Below, one piece after another: positions 17,012-25,921 of a stretch of 64,000 nt of DNA; position 1 is the first letter of the stretch, and every line of letters starts with the position of its first letter. Position numbers and translations under genes: made by a program. Location: contig NZ_HG322950.1 of assembly GCF_000689415.1 (NCBI RefSeq), positions 4,967,501 to 5,031,500 on the forward strand, written 5' to 3'. This DNA comes from Pseudomonas knackmussii B13. GTDB taxonomy: Bacteria > Pseudomonadota > Gammaproteobacteria > Pseudomonadales > Pseudomonadaceae. Below the pieces are notes generated by a model, which saw nothing but the letters and a program-made list of their open reading frames with translations, ran no database searches and was not told the origin of the DNA.

Positions 17012-19300
17012 TCAGGCGTTCTTCAGCCGACGCAGGTTGCCGATCACCGATTCCAGTGCGCGATCGAACAGCAGGGCATCGTCCAGCAGGCGCACCGCGT
17101 TGCGGCGGAACTCCACGGCCAGGCCCATGCGGGTCTTCTCCAGCACCTTCATGCCGGTACGGTTGACGAAGATGTAGCGGCCGCTCGGCTTGATCACTGC
17201 AGCCAGCTTGCAACGCAGCTTGTGCTCCTCGTCTTCCTGGATTTCCACCCAGCTGCCGACGCGCAGCTCATCGACCTTGCGCAGCGACTCGTCGTCCTCC
17301 GCCAGCAGCTCCTCAGGCTCCGGCGCTCGGGTTTCGCCCGGTGCGACGAGAACGATCTCCTCCACCACGGCAACCATCGCCGGACCTGCCGGCACCGCCT
17401 CGACTTCTTCGTCGAGCAGCGGGATACCGTCGTCCAGCAGCGCTGCCGGTTCGGCGACCTGCGCTTCCTCGACCTGCTTGAAGCGCTGGAACGCCTGCAC
17501 ATGCAGGCTTTCCAGGCGGCTGAAGAACTCGCCGGTGGAGAACGGATCGAAGGCCGCGCTGGCCAGGCCGTCACGCAGCGACTTGAGCAACTGCGGCACC
17601 ATCTCCAGCAGGCGCATGCGCGACTCCGGGTCCTCGTGCGGCTCGACGCTCCAGATCAGGTCGTCCATGGTCGCCAGGGCCGATTGCCACTGCTCGGACT
17701 CGATGCCGTGCTTGAGGCAAGTCAGCAGCAGCACCTTGCTCCAGGCTTCCTGCAGCAGGCGCACCACCACTTCCGGCAGGGTGCGGCCGAACAGGCGCTG
17801 GTTGAGCACATGCTCCACTTCCTGGCGCGCCATCTCGGCCCGCGCGCGACCTTCCTCGGCATCGCGGGTGCGCTGCTCGAGCAGTTCGCTGCGGCGACGC
17901 TCGTCACCGCTGAAGCTGGTGAAGTCCTCGAGCAGCTCGGCGAAGATCGCCGGGTCGTCGACGAAGTCGTTGAGCAGGCGCATCACCACCTGCTCGATCT
18001 TCTGGTACAGGCTGTCGCGCTGCAGATCGGTCTGCTCGGCCCAGCCCAGGGCCGCCGAAGCGATCTCGTTGAGCAGGCGGCGTGCAGGGTGGCTGCCACG
18101 GCTGAAGAAGGTCTTGTCCAGCACCGCGACCTTCAGCATCGGAATCTGCATACGGCCGATCAGCGCCTTGAGCGAGTCCGGCAGGGAGCGGTCGTCGAGG
18201 ATGAACTCGAAGAGCATGGACACCAGGTTGATGACGTCCTCGTCGACCTGGCCGACCACGCGCGAGCGCCCGCTCTTGCTGCTGACGCGAGTGAGCAGGT
18301 GATCGAGCTGCTGGCGAACGTCGACTTCCTCGATGCTCTGCACCGGCAGGTGGGATTGCAGGTGCGACAGCAGGCGCATCAGGTCGCCGCTGGAAATCGG
18401 CATGGCATCGGCGGGCATCGCACGACGCGGAGCCAAGCTGCCGCGCGCCTGGGCGAGCAACGCCTGCAGGGTGCCGAAGGCTTCTTGTTGCTCGACGTCG
18501 ACGTAGTCGCCGCCATCGGCAAGCGCTGCGCCTTCAGCGACGTATTCGGAAGCACTGCGCGATTGCGCGGTGCGTTGCTGCTGTTGCGGCGAGCGACGCA
18601 GCGGCGCGGATTTCAGCTCCGGCAACACGCCATGGGCCACCAGTGAATGGTTGGCTTCGGCGTAAAGCTGATCGGCCTCGCTGAGGACGTACTTCTCGAA
18701 CAGCTTGAGGATGATCAGCTTGACCTTGATCTCCACGCCCAGGCCGCGACAAGCCTCGAGGAACGCCTCGCACAGCGGGCGCGGGCCCATCGGGTTGGTC
18801 TTGTCCTCCACCTTGCGGCTGACCAGGGTGTTCAGGCGCGTGGTAAGGTGCGCCAGGGCCACGCCGTCGCGGCTGAGAACCTTGTTGACCATGGCATCGA
18901 CGGCTACCGACTCTTCCAGCTCGTCGTTCTGCACCAGCGACAGGTTGTCGAAAGACACCGCGTCCAGCTGCGGCGCCTTGCCGATCTCGTACTGGTTGAG
19001 GTTGGCGAAGTTCTCTACAAGCTTGTGCAGGAAGCCGCGCTCGATGCCCTTGCGCTTCAGGCGCAGGTCACGCATCGCCTCGAAGAAGGCGCTCTGCTCG
19101 GTATTGGTGGTGGCCCGATCGGCCATCTCGAAGAGGGTGTCGTCGGCGTTGTCGAAAAGCGCCTGCATGGCTTGGCGCAGCTGCAAGACGACCTTGTCGC
19201 GCACGGTGACCAGCGCAGCCGGCAGACGGCCGGCAGTAGAAGTCGGCGACTGTCCCGGAGCCGCTTTGTTCAGCGGCACTACGTTCGCGTCGTTCTGCAT
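17012..19300 (-). CDS. DUF1631 family protein (first copy)
   Basis: A 762-residue soluble, largely helical protein. The N-terminal motif DDTLFEMADRATTNTEQ with FFEAMRDLRLKR is shared with the second DUF1631 gene at 43219. The middle is a long conserved helical region with FVDDPAIFAELLEDF. The last 100 residues (VGSWVEIQEDEEHKLRCKLA, then GRYIFVNRTGMKV) look like a small beta-barrel resembling a PilZ/YcgR-N-type module; that is my inference. No function is established. It is divergent from nadC. Confidence 0.85.
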   Translation of the reverse strand: MQNDANVVPLNKAAPGQSPTSTAGRLPAALVTVRDKVVLQLRQAMQALFDNADDTLFEMADRATTNTEQSAFFEAMRDLRLKRKGIERGFLHKLVENFANLNQYEIGKAPQLDAVSFDNLSLVQNDELEESVAVDAMVNKVLSRDGVALAHLTTRLNTLVSRKVEDKTNPMGPRPLCEAFLEACRGLGVEIKVKLIILKLFEKYVLSEADQLYAEANHSLVAHGVLPELKSAPLRRSPQQQQRTAQSRSASEYVAEGAALADGGDYVDVEQQEAFGTLQALLAQARGSLAPRRAMPADAMPISSGDLMRLLSHLQSHLPVQSIEEVDVRQQLDHLLTRVSSKSGRSRVVGQVDEDVINLVSMLFEFILDDRSLPDSLKALIGRMQIPMLKVAVLDKTFFSRGSHPARRLLNEIASAALGWAEQTDLQRDSLYQKIEQVVMRLLNDFVDDPAIFAELLEDFTSFSGDERRRSELLEQRTRDAEEGRARAEMARQEVEHVLNQRLFGRTLPEVVVRLLQEAWSKVLLLTCLKHGIESEQWQSALATMDDLIWSVEPHEDPESRMRLLEMVPQLLKSLRDGLASAAFDPFSTGEFFSRLESLHVQAFQRFKQVEEAQVAEPAALLDDGIPLLDEEVEAVPAGPAMVAVVEEIVLVAPGETRAPEPEELLAEDDESLRKVDELRVGSWVEIQEDEEHKLRCKLAAVIKPSGRYIFVNRTGMKVLEKTRMGLAVEFRRNAVRLLDDALLFDRALESVIGNLRRLKNA

Positions 19301-19584
19301 CGCAAGTCTCCTGCCACCGACCGGGCTCTGGCTGCCGGTGGCACAACGGTTCAGTGAAGCGTTGTCCGTAACGTCAATTGTATGGCGTCAAAAATAGAAA
19401 TTCCCAGACGCATTATAGAGAAGCCTCCATGACAACCAAGACCCTTCTTACGCATTCTTGAGGAAATTCACACAAGTTCAGTCACCGTCCGTCAGACTCT
19501 TTCTTACCGACAGCGTTCCCCGACGAAACACACGAGCGCCGCGCCTGCCCGTATAATCGCGCCACCGCGAAACAGGAGCCCGTC

Positions 19585-20433
19585 ATGCCGAACCTCACCC
19601 TTGCCGACCTCACCGGGGAAATCCAGGCCAACGTCCGTGCCGCCCTGGCCGAGGACGTCGGCAGCGGCGACATCACCGCGCAGCTGATTCCCGCCGAGCG
19701 CAGCGCCAGCGCCCGGGTCATCACCCGCGAAGACGCGACCCTGGCCGGCTGCGCCTGGGTGGACGAAGTGTTCCGGCAACTCGACCCGAGCGTGCGGGTG
19801 GAATGGAAAGCCCGCGATGGCGAGCAAGTCAGCGCCGACCAGACCCTGTTCACCCTGCAAGGCCCGGCCCGCGCCCTGCTCACCGGCGAACGCAGCGCGC
19901 TGAACTTCCTCCAGCTTCTCTCAGGCACCGCCACCCGCGCACGCCACTACGCCGACCTCGTGGAAGGCACCGGCGTGAAACTGCTGGACACCCGCAAGAC
20001 CCTGCCCGGCCTGCGCCTGGCACAGAAGTACGCAATAACCTGCGGCGGCTGCCACAACCACCGCATCGGCCTGTACGACGCCTTCCTGATCAAGGAAAAC
20101 CACATCGCAGCCTGCGGCGGCATCGCAGCAGCCATCCAGGAAGCCCGCCGCATTGCCCCCGGCAAGCCGGTGGAAGTGGAAGTGGAAGACCTGCAGGAAT
20201 TCGACCAGGCCCTGAATGCCGGCGCCGACATCATCATGCTCGACGAACTGAGCCTCGAAGACATGCGCACCGCCGTCCGCCAAAGCGCCGGCCGCGCCAA
20301 GCTCGAAGCCTCGGGCGGCATCGACGAAAGCACCCTGCGCACCATCGCCGAAACCGGCGTGGACTACATCTCCCTCGGCACCCTGACCAAGGACGTCAAG
20401 GCGCTCGACCTGTCGATGCGGCTGAGCCTGTAA
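19585..20433 (+). CDS. nadC: Nicotinate-nucleotide pyrophosphorylase
   Basis: A 282-residue quinolinate phosphoribosyltransferase that makes nicotinate mononucleotide from quinolinate and PRPP in de novo NAD synthesis. Recognised by ERSALNFLQLLSGTATRARH, LLDTRKTLPGLRLAQKYA and GGCHNHRIGLYDAFLIKENH, and by ASGGIDESTLR near the C-terminus. It meets the cyclase gene tail to tail with no spacer. A short 5' region of about 280 nt separates it from the divergent DUF1631 gene. Confidence 0.96.
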   Translation: MPNLTLADLTGEIQANVRAALAEDVGSGDITAQLIPAERSASARVITREDATLAGCAWVDEVFRQLDPSVRVEWKARDGEQVSADQTLFTLQGPARALLTGERSALNFLQLLSGTATRARHYADLVEGTGVKLLDTRKTLPGLRLAQKYAITCGGCHNHRIGLYDAFLIKENHIAACGGIAAAIQEARRIAPGKPVEVEVEDLQEFDQALNAGADIIMLDELSLEDMRTAVRQSAGRAKLEASGGIDESTLRTIAETGVDYISLGTLTKDVKALDLSMRLSL

Positions 20434-21516
20434 TCAGGCCCGACAGCTTGTCTCCGCCGCGGAGGCGAGCACGATGCGGTCGCGCCCCTGCCCCTTGGCC
20501 TCGTAGAGCGCCTGGTCCGCACGGCGCAGCCACTCGGTCGAGTCCTGCATCGCCGGATCGAAGCCGGCGATGCCGATGCTCAGGCTGACGCGCAACTCCG
20601 GCACGTTCTCCCACTGCTGCGCGATCAGTTCACGACGCAGCCGCTCCAGCACATCGCGCGCGGCCTCCGGCTTCACCCGCGGCAGCAGGATGCAGAACTC
20701 GTCGCCGCCGAAGCGCCCGGCAAGGTCCTCGGCCCGCAGGTGCTGCCGAATGAATTCACTCAACCGGCGCAGCACCAGGTCGCCCACCACGTGGCCGTGC
20801 CGGTCGTTGGCGGCCTTGAAGTGGTCGACATCTATCACCGCCAGCGAGGCATCCTGCCGCGACTGCCGGCAATGCTCGAACTCCTGCTGCAGGCGCTCCT
20901 TCCAGTAGCCGCGATTGAACAGCTGCGTGAGGCTGTCCGTGCGACTCAGGTCGCGCAGCGCCTTCTTGTGCTTCGACAACTGGATGGCGAGTTGGTAGAG
21001 CACGAGGCCAATGGTCATCGGGTGGATGACCAACATAGGAATGCACGCGTAGAGAACGGCCTGGGACGTGTAAGGAGAGAAGCCGAAACCGAACAGTAGC
21101 CCCGCAACCAGCATGCCGACCGCCTGCAGCAGGAAGCCATTGACCACCAGGCGCGCACCGCCGTTGGCCGTATTGTTCATCGCGAGCATGGACAACATCA
21201 TGACCGAAGGCAGCACATTGAACTGGATGGTGCCGATCCAGAAGCCGCCCATCAGCGAGTCGAAAAGCACGAACCGCCGCTCCAGCACCTTCACTGAAGC
21301 CGAACGTGACGAGATCTGGTAAGCCACCTGCGGCCACAGGAAGCAGAACCACAACAGCAGCGCCCAGACCCAGGCCGACCGTCCCTGCTCCCAGATCACC
21401 GCCGCCACACAGAAGAACCCGACCGCCAAACCGATGGCCCGCGGCAAAAGCACGCGTCGGGCAAAGGAACGACTGAACCTGGCGCTTTCGCTCGACTGCT
21501 TCACCGACCGCTCCAT
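20434..21516 (-). CDS. MASE2-GGDEF diguanylate cyclase
   Basis: A 360-residue protein with an N-terminal MASE2-like membrane domain of about 180 residues (RVLLPRAIGLAVGFF and several helices) and a C-terminal GGDEF domain. The active site GRFGGDEFCILL is intact. A product-inhibition I-site RAED lies five residues upstream, so it is predicted to be an active, feedback-inhibited c-di-GMP synthase. It lies 139 nt from tRNA-Thr at the pilin locus, where c-di-GMP control of pili would make sense, though nothing in the sequence proves that link. Confidence 0.93.
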   Translation of the reverse strand: MERSVKQSSESARFSRSFARRVLLPRAIGLAVGFFCVAAVIWEQGRSAWVWALLLWFCFLWPQVAYQISSRSASVKVLERRFVLFDSLMGGFWIGTIQFNVLPSVMMLSMLAMNNTANGGARLVVNGFLLQAVGMLVAGLLFGFGFSPYTSQAVLYACIPMLVIHPMTIGLVLYQLAIQLSKHKKALRDLSRTDSLTQLFNRGYWKERLQQEFEHCRQSRQDASLAVIDVDHFKAANDRHGHVVGDLVLRRLSEFIRQHLRAEDLAGRFGGDEFCILLPRVKPEAARDVLERLRRELIAQQWENVPELRVSLSIGIAGFDPAMQDSTEWLRRADQALYEAKGQGRDRIVLASAAETSCRA

Positions 21517-21617
21517 CCCCTACGGATGCATCAAAGGCTGCGGCAGTATAGTCCGGGCCCTGATGGCAATTCGACAGCCAACCAGCGGGAAGCAGTGAAA
21601 ACAGGGCAGCCAGAAAG

Positions 21618-21647
21618 CAGAAAGCCCCGCCAAAGCGGGGCTTTCTG
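21618..21647. terminator. Bidirectional Rho-independent terminator
   Basis: A 13-bp perfect stem CAGAAAGCCCCGC / GCGGGGCTTTCTG with loop CAAA lies just downstream of tRNA-Thr on the minus strand. It probably ends the tRNA transcript. Confidence 0.85.
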
Positions 21648-21654
21648 TTGAAGC

Positions 21655-21730
21655 TGGTGCCGGTAAGAGGAATCGAACCCCCGACCTTCTCATTACGAAT
21701 GAGCTGCTCTACCGACTGAGCTACACCGGC
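21655..21730 (-). tRNA. tRNA-Thr (CGT)
   Basis: A complete 76-nt cloverleaf with encoded CCA: acceptor GCCGGTG, D-arm AGCTCAGTCGGTAGAGC, anticodon loop TTCGTAA (CGT, reading ACG) and T-arm GGGGTTCGATTCC. In P. aeruginosa a tRNA-Thr borders the pilA accessory region and serves as one edge for replacement of pilin cassettes. Confidence 0.97.
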
Positions 21731-21741
21731 GGCGGGGCGCT

Positions 21742-21770
21742 AAATTAACATCAGCCCCCCTGCTAGGCAA
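21742..21770 (-). promoter_or_regulatory. Probable sigma-70 promoter of tRNA-Thr
   Basis: On the minus strand TTGCCT, a 17-nt spacer and TAATTT are followed by a GC-rich discriminator and the tRNA. The -35 box overlaps the last codons of the ligase gene. Each hexamer matches four of six consensus positions. Confidence 0.5.
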
Positions 21771-23331
21771 TTGCCTCGGAATGGGCCCTAGATTCCCGCC
21801 CGCTCAGCAACATTGCATACCCCAGCGTCAGGAGAATGGAGGGCATGGCGTGATAAAGCACACCGTCGACCATCGAGAGTGCCAGCAGCGCGATGACAAG
21901 GGCACCACCGAGCACTCGCCTGTCGAAAAGCGAATCGACTGAACGCAGCGGAAATCGCGCTTTCACCAGTAGAGTCGCCAGACCGCCGCCGATGACCAGC
22001 AGCCCTGCAATCCCCCACTCGACCAGCAACTGCAGAAAAGCGTTGTGCGCTTGGACGAATCGCTTTCTAGCAAAGAACTCGTTGATGACATCGCCACCCC
22101 AGCCGAACCAGGGCTTTTCAACGACCAACTTCCACTGCAATGACCAGATTCGCAGGCGCCCAGTGCTAAGGGAGTTGACCGTACTGGCCTCCTCCGAACG
22201 CGCTAGCGCGGATAGCCACCCCAGCCCTGAGTCATAGACAGGAAACAGAGCCGCTAGAAGCAGCGCCAGCAAAAGCCCGATCAGCGCCCAGCGGAGTCTT
22301 TGCGATGAATAGAACCCGCGGAAAGCGAACAGCATGAAAGCCACACCAGCGGCGGAAGCGACGAATGCACCACGCCCACCCGACCAGAGCAAGAGGCCAG
22401 CGGCAACGACATAGGCCAGCCAGAACAGTAGAAATGCTCTGCCTTCGCAAGCCAGGAAAGCCCACAGGCAAAGGATTATGGCGGGACAGAGGAAATACCC
22501 GATGTGGCGGATATGTTTGAACAATGGCGGATTGAGGAACCAGTCGTACATGGACGGCTCCTCAAGGCGAAGCCAGAAGACCGAAACGACGACCAGATAA
22601 ATGATCGCCATTGCAGCCAGGCCGGAGGCGACCCACAACGGCGCCTTGGCGTCGTGTCGAAACCAGCCAAGCAGGCAGCCAGCGAAAGCGATATGACCCA
22701 GGACCTCGAGCGCACGCCAGGCACTGATGGCTCCGGTACCCGATTGCACTGCTGCGAAGGTCGAGGGAAGTTGGACCAGCAGCACCGCGAGCAGCCACGC
22801 CGCCAATGCTTCCGCGGCCCTCGCGCCTAGACCGAAGGCGATCAGCCCCAGCACCACGCTGAAGGATTCGAACAACAGAATCTCTCGATGGAAGCGCTGG
22901 AGATCGCTGCCGGTCCCCAGCAGCAACCAGGAAAAGAGAAGAATCAGCGACGCACGAAAACAACGCCTGGCCGTATGAGCTTCGAAACGGGCCATACGCC
23001 AGAGAAGCACTATCAGCCAAAGCGCATGGGCCAACAGGAACTGTAGGACCAGCCAGGACCAAGGCTCTAGTCGCTCGGAGAGGATGGGCAGCAATCCGCC
23101 GAACAAAGAAAGCAGCCACATGCCAGCAAGGCCGAACCCGGCCGACCGCGAGACGTCGGGTACGGCGCGCCATACGGATACACCCAGCAGGAACAACTGG
23201 AATGCTGTGATCGGAGGGAAATAGAAGAGCTCAAGCGAGGCCTGAAGGAAAAGCCCGAGGAAAGCAAAAGTACCTACAACGGACCAACCCGAGATGGCCG
23301 AGCCCTTGCCCAGCCGCACCACTCCATCCAT
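21763..23331 (-). CDS. Wzy_C / PglL-type O-oligosaccharyltransferase-like membrane protein
   Basis: A 522-residue polytopic protein with about 12 hydrophobic segments. The C-terminal half carries O-antigen-ligase superfamily marks: LLWSGGRGAFVASAAG, then a periplasmic loop with STGRLRIWSLQWKLVVEKPW and QAHNAFLQLLVEWGIAG, the HN pair being the family signature. In P. aeruginosa group I strains the gene beside pilA (tfpO/pilO) is an O-OTase of this superfamily that glycosylates pilin, so pilin modification is the likely role. It could instead be an LPS ligase or polymerase. It follows the phosphatase-superfamily gene closely and has visibly lower GC than the flanks. Confidence 0.75.
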   Translation of the reverse strand: MDGVVRLGKGSAISGWSVVGTFAFLGLFLQASLELFYFPPITAFQLFLLGVSVWRAVPDVSRSAGFGLAGMWLLSLFGGLLPILSERLEPWSWLVLQFLLAHALWLIVLLWRMARFEAHTARRCFRASLILLFSWLLLGTGSDLQRFHREILLFESFSVVLGLIAFGLGARAAEALAAWLLAVLLVQLPSTFAAVQSGTGAISAWRALEVLGHIAFAGCLLGWFRHDAKAPLWVASGLAAMAIIYLVVVSVFWLRLEEPSMYDWFLNPPLFKHIRHIGYFLCPAIILCLWAFLACEGRAFLLFWLAYVVAAGLLLWSGGRGAFVASAAGVAFMLFAFRGFYSSQRLRWALIGLLLALLLAALFPVYDSGLGWLSALARSEEASTVNSLSTGRLRIWSLQWKLVVEKPWFGWGGDVINEFFARKRFVQAHNAFLQLLVEWGIAGLLVIGGGLATLLVKARFPLRSVDSLFDRRVLGGALVIALLALSMVDGVLYHAMPSILLTLGYAMLLSGRESRAHSEAIA

Positions 23332-23343
23332 GGAGATTCCACC

Positions 23344-25197
23344 TTAGTGAACATACCGATTCCGATATGCCACTATTCTCGCGACATCCTCGTCTCGAGG
23401 CAATTGCTGCTGGGCGGGAATGCCCTTTTCATCGAGGCTGACGCTCAGGATGCGTTGACTGGCCGCTTCATACCAGGTGATCCGATCACGGCAGCGCAGG
23501 CCGATATCCTTGGAGGCCAACAGCTCTCCTATACGATCCTCGCGAATGCGCAGACGCCCTTGTGCATCGACCTCGTAGTAGGAGGCGGCTTGTTGGGCAA
23601 TTTCCACTTCGCTGACAGTTCTGTAGTCGCTAGTTGCATGGAACCGAATACCGGTTTCCACCACCAGACAGGCGTCCTGGGGCGTTAGCGTAAATTCTCC
23701 GGTGCGCACATACCCCTCAACAGCACCACGCACATCGAGAAGCGATACCTGCTCAGAAACAGATGAGGAACTCGTAACAGGCCGGCCATTTTTGTAAGTG
23801 GTCGCGGCAAGCACGATGCGGTTTTGTCGATCACTCAGGATATTGGCCCCATGCCCAAAGCCGGAAATCTGCACGGGCTGGCCATCGAGCATGACAACGG
23901 ACTCCACGTCCCCAAGCCCTTCGCCGTGATCGGATAGAACCAACACAAGCGCATCATCGAGCATGCCTTTTTTGCGCAAGCCACTCATCAATTGCCCAAC
24001 CTGATGATCAACAGCAGTCAGCGCCTCCAACTGCTGCGCCAAGAACGAATTCTCGCGCTGCACCTTCGCTCGTGCATGCCTGGTTTTGAATGGGAAATGT
24101 GCTGACTCGAAGTGAACCGCCAGAAACAGCGGTCTATCGACCGTGGAAGAATTGAGCACCGACTGAACAAAACCGTCCGACGAATAGTTGGTATGGGCTG
24201 CCGAGTTGATATAGGAGTACGGCAGCAAAATTCGCCCCAGCCGAGTCTGAAGCAGTAGATTGTTCAATGGCGTGTCAGTCGGTGCCTGCAGAACAAAATC
24301 CAGTACCCCTGGTTTGGGCCCAACAACCTGATCGAAACCGAAGCTCTCATCAATATTGGAGAAACGCCGCTCATCGATGGCAAACACCGCACGATAGCCT
24401 TTACTCCGCAGTTCGGCCGGCAATAAACCGTCTTTCTGCACATGATCCATGTTGCGCAAGTTGAAAACGGCACCGTGCTCGCTAGGCGAGCGACCACTCA
24501 GCAAAGAGACCCATGCTGGGAAAGTACGCCCCAATGGCGTGTAAGCTCTCGTGTAATGGGTAGCATGAACCGTTTCCTGCGCGAGATTTGGCAGTAGATC
24601 AAGACTCCGATCGAATACATCTCCCGATAGAGAGTCCACGCCGATGATAATGACGTTTCGCTTGCTGGTAGCGTTGATCGACACTGCCCCCGAAAGACTT
24701 AACAGCCCCAGAGAAAAGCCGCCGCAAATCAAAACCCCGGCCAGGACGCTAAAGTGTCGAGCGCCATATACGCGTATGTAGACGAACACCAGCAACGCAA
24801 CGAATATGCCCAGCAGAATCTTGCCGAGCAAGGCAGAGTCAAGCGTCGACAAAGTGATGGAATAGTTGGAGCGTGGGAAAAACCAAGCATTGGTGGATAC
24901 AAGCAACATCCATCCGAAAAGCAAGGCAACCAATAAGGAAAGTGCTGGAGAGACACCCAGCAATCTGGCTAATCCGCGCGCCAGCCAAGTAAAGCAAGCC
25001 AGAGCAGCGGCACAAAGGATGGTGTTCGTCATCAGGAAAAGCAGCAGGTCTTCCCGCACTGTTGGTGATAATAGCGCTTCATCCAGGAGCATTCGCACCC
25101 GCGAATCGCCAATTGAAAGTGGACTAGGCTCCAGAAGCATGGGGAGGAAGTACAAGCCAAGGAACCCGCCCCACGCTATCCACCTTTTAAATGCCAC
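23344..25197 (-). CDS. Membrane alkaline-phosphatase/sulfatase-superfamily enzyme
   Basis: The N-terminus has about five hydrophobic segments, followed by a catalytic domain from about residue 180. NVIIIGVDSLSG has the first metal Asp, YTPLGRTFPAWVSLLSGR puts Thr (about residue 225) at the nucleophile position where sulfatases have Cys/Ser, and VLVLSDHGEGLGD and GFGHGANIL supply the remaining metal ligands. A Thr nucleophile and membrane anchor point to a phosphoethanolamine/phosphoglycerol-type transferase or phosphodiesterase rather than a sulfatase. I chose the GTG at 25197 (about 617 aa) because AGGTG lies 8 nt upstream and longer starts fall inside the pilA terminator or gene. It sits between pilA and the ligase. 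Base composition is atypical. Confidence 0.75.
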   Translation of the reverse strand: MAFKRWIAWGGFLGLYFLPMLLEPSPLSIGDSRVRMLLDEALLSPTVREDLLLFLMTNTILCAAALACFTWLARGLARLLGVSPALSLLVALLFGWMLLVSTNAWFFPRSNYSITLSTLDSALLGKILLGIFVALLVFVYIRVYGARHFSVLAGVLICGGFSLGLLSLSGAVSINATSKRNVIIIGVDSLSGDVFDRSLDLLPNLAQETVHATHYTRAYTPLGRTFPAWVSLLSGRSPSEHGAVFNLRNMDHVQKDGLLPAELRSKGYRAVFAIDERRFSNIDESFGFDQVVGPKPGVLDFVLQAPTDTPLNNLLLQTRLGRILLPYSYINSAAHTNYSSDGFVQSVLNSSTVDRPLFLAVHFESAHFPFKTRHARAKVQRENSFLAQQLEALTAVDHQVGQLMSGLRKKGMLDDALVLVLSDHGEGLGDVESVVMLDGQPVQISGFGHGANILSDRQNRIVLAATTYKNGRPVTSSSSVSEQVSLLDVRGAVEGYVRTGEFTLTPQDACLVVETGIRFHATSDYRTVSEVEIAQQAASYYEVDAQGRLRIREDRIGELLASKDIGLRCRDRITWYEAASQRILSVSLDEKGIPAQQQLPRDEDVARIVAYRNRYVH

Positions 25198-25230
25198 TAT
25201 TAGCACCTGCTTTATCGAACTTACACCGTA

Positions 25231-25261
25231 CAAAAGAAAAACGCCCTGCATGGCAGGGCGT
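25231..25261 (-). terminator. Rho-independent terminator after pilA
   Basis: On the minus strand a 9-bp stem ACGCCCTGC / GCAGGGCGT with a 3-nt loop is followed by TTTTCTTTTG. It lies 29 nt past the pilA stop, so pilA is mainly monocistronic and the cassette genes depend on readthrough or their own promoter. Confidence 0.9.
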
Positions 25262-25289
25262 CTTCGAATACCGATAAGGCTATGCCTTA

Positions 25290-25694
25290 TTAACGGCACT
25301 CAGCCGGAACGTACTTAGCATCAGAAGTAGTAGCACACTTCCAGGTGACAGGGCCGCCAGAGGCTTGGCTAGGAGTCAGCGTCAGAGTGACGCCGCCCGC
25401 CTTAGCAGTGGTCACTACAGTAATCTCGCCAGTATCACACTTCACCGACGAAACGTTATCAGTAGCAGTAGTGATATCAGTGAAGCCCTTACAAGAGTTT
25501 GCATCAATCTTGTTATTGCTCGCGATATTCTCACCAACTGTGGCCTTGACGCCAGATGCCAGAACCAGAGCTTCCGATACACGGGCACGGATGGTGTAGT
25601 CCTGATAGGCCGGCAGAGCGATGGCAGCCAGGATACCGATGATCGCAACCACGATCATGAGTTCGATCAGGGTAAAGCCTTTCTGAGCGTTCAT
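25290..25694 (-). CDS. pilA: Type IV major pilin PilA
   Basis: A 134-residue prepilin. The start at 25694 gives leader MNAQKG, and PilD should cut before FTLIELMIVVAIIGILAAIA, leaving N-methylated Phe1 and Glu5. A good AAGGAG lies just upstream. The C-terminal disulfide loop is short, Cys to Cys in WKCATTSDAKYVPAECR, with only Arg after the last Cys. It therefore does not end in the C-terminal Ser glycosylated in P. aeruginosa group I pilins. Expression should depend on sigma-54/PilR through the promoter at 25742-25758. Confidence 0.96.
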   Translation of the reverse strand: MNAQKGFTLIELMIVVAIIGILAAIALPAYQDYTIRARVSEALVLASGVKATVGENIASNNKIDANSCKGFTDITTATDNVSSVKCDTGEITVVTTAKAGGVTLTLTPSQASGGPVTWKCATTSDAKYVPAECR

Positions 25695-25741
25695 ATAACT
25701 CTCCTTGGAATGGGGTACGGTCTGTCGACCTGACTGGATCA

Positions 25742-25758
25742 AAGCACAAGCTGTGCCA
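25742..25758 (-). promoter_or_regulatory. Sigma-54 promoter of pilA
   Basis: Minus strand TGGCACAGCTTGTGCTT matches the -24/-12 consensus TGGCAC-N5-TTGC, with invariant GG and GC at the right spacing. It is about 48 nt upstream of the pilA ATG. Known pilA promoters in Pseudomonas are RpoN- and PilR-dependent. Confidence 0.88.
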
Positions 25759-25921
25759 AAACCGAAATAGCGCGAATTCCAGCGTCAACAGTCCATCACA
25801 AGTCAGCTGGCGAGCCCGAACCGGCAACAACTGACAAAAAATGGCACTCCCTGGGCAGGCATTTGGCACTAAATGGCAGGTGAGTTATAAGAACTGCACA
25901 TTTTCTTTCGGCCCTTCCTCC

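Noticed and set aside
25842..25880. TGGCAC repeats upstream of pilB as a second sigma-54 promoter
   Set aside because: TGGCACTCCCTGGGCA has the right GG/GC spacing but a poor -12 box, and the next repeat has wrong spacing. Too weak to list.
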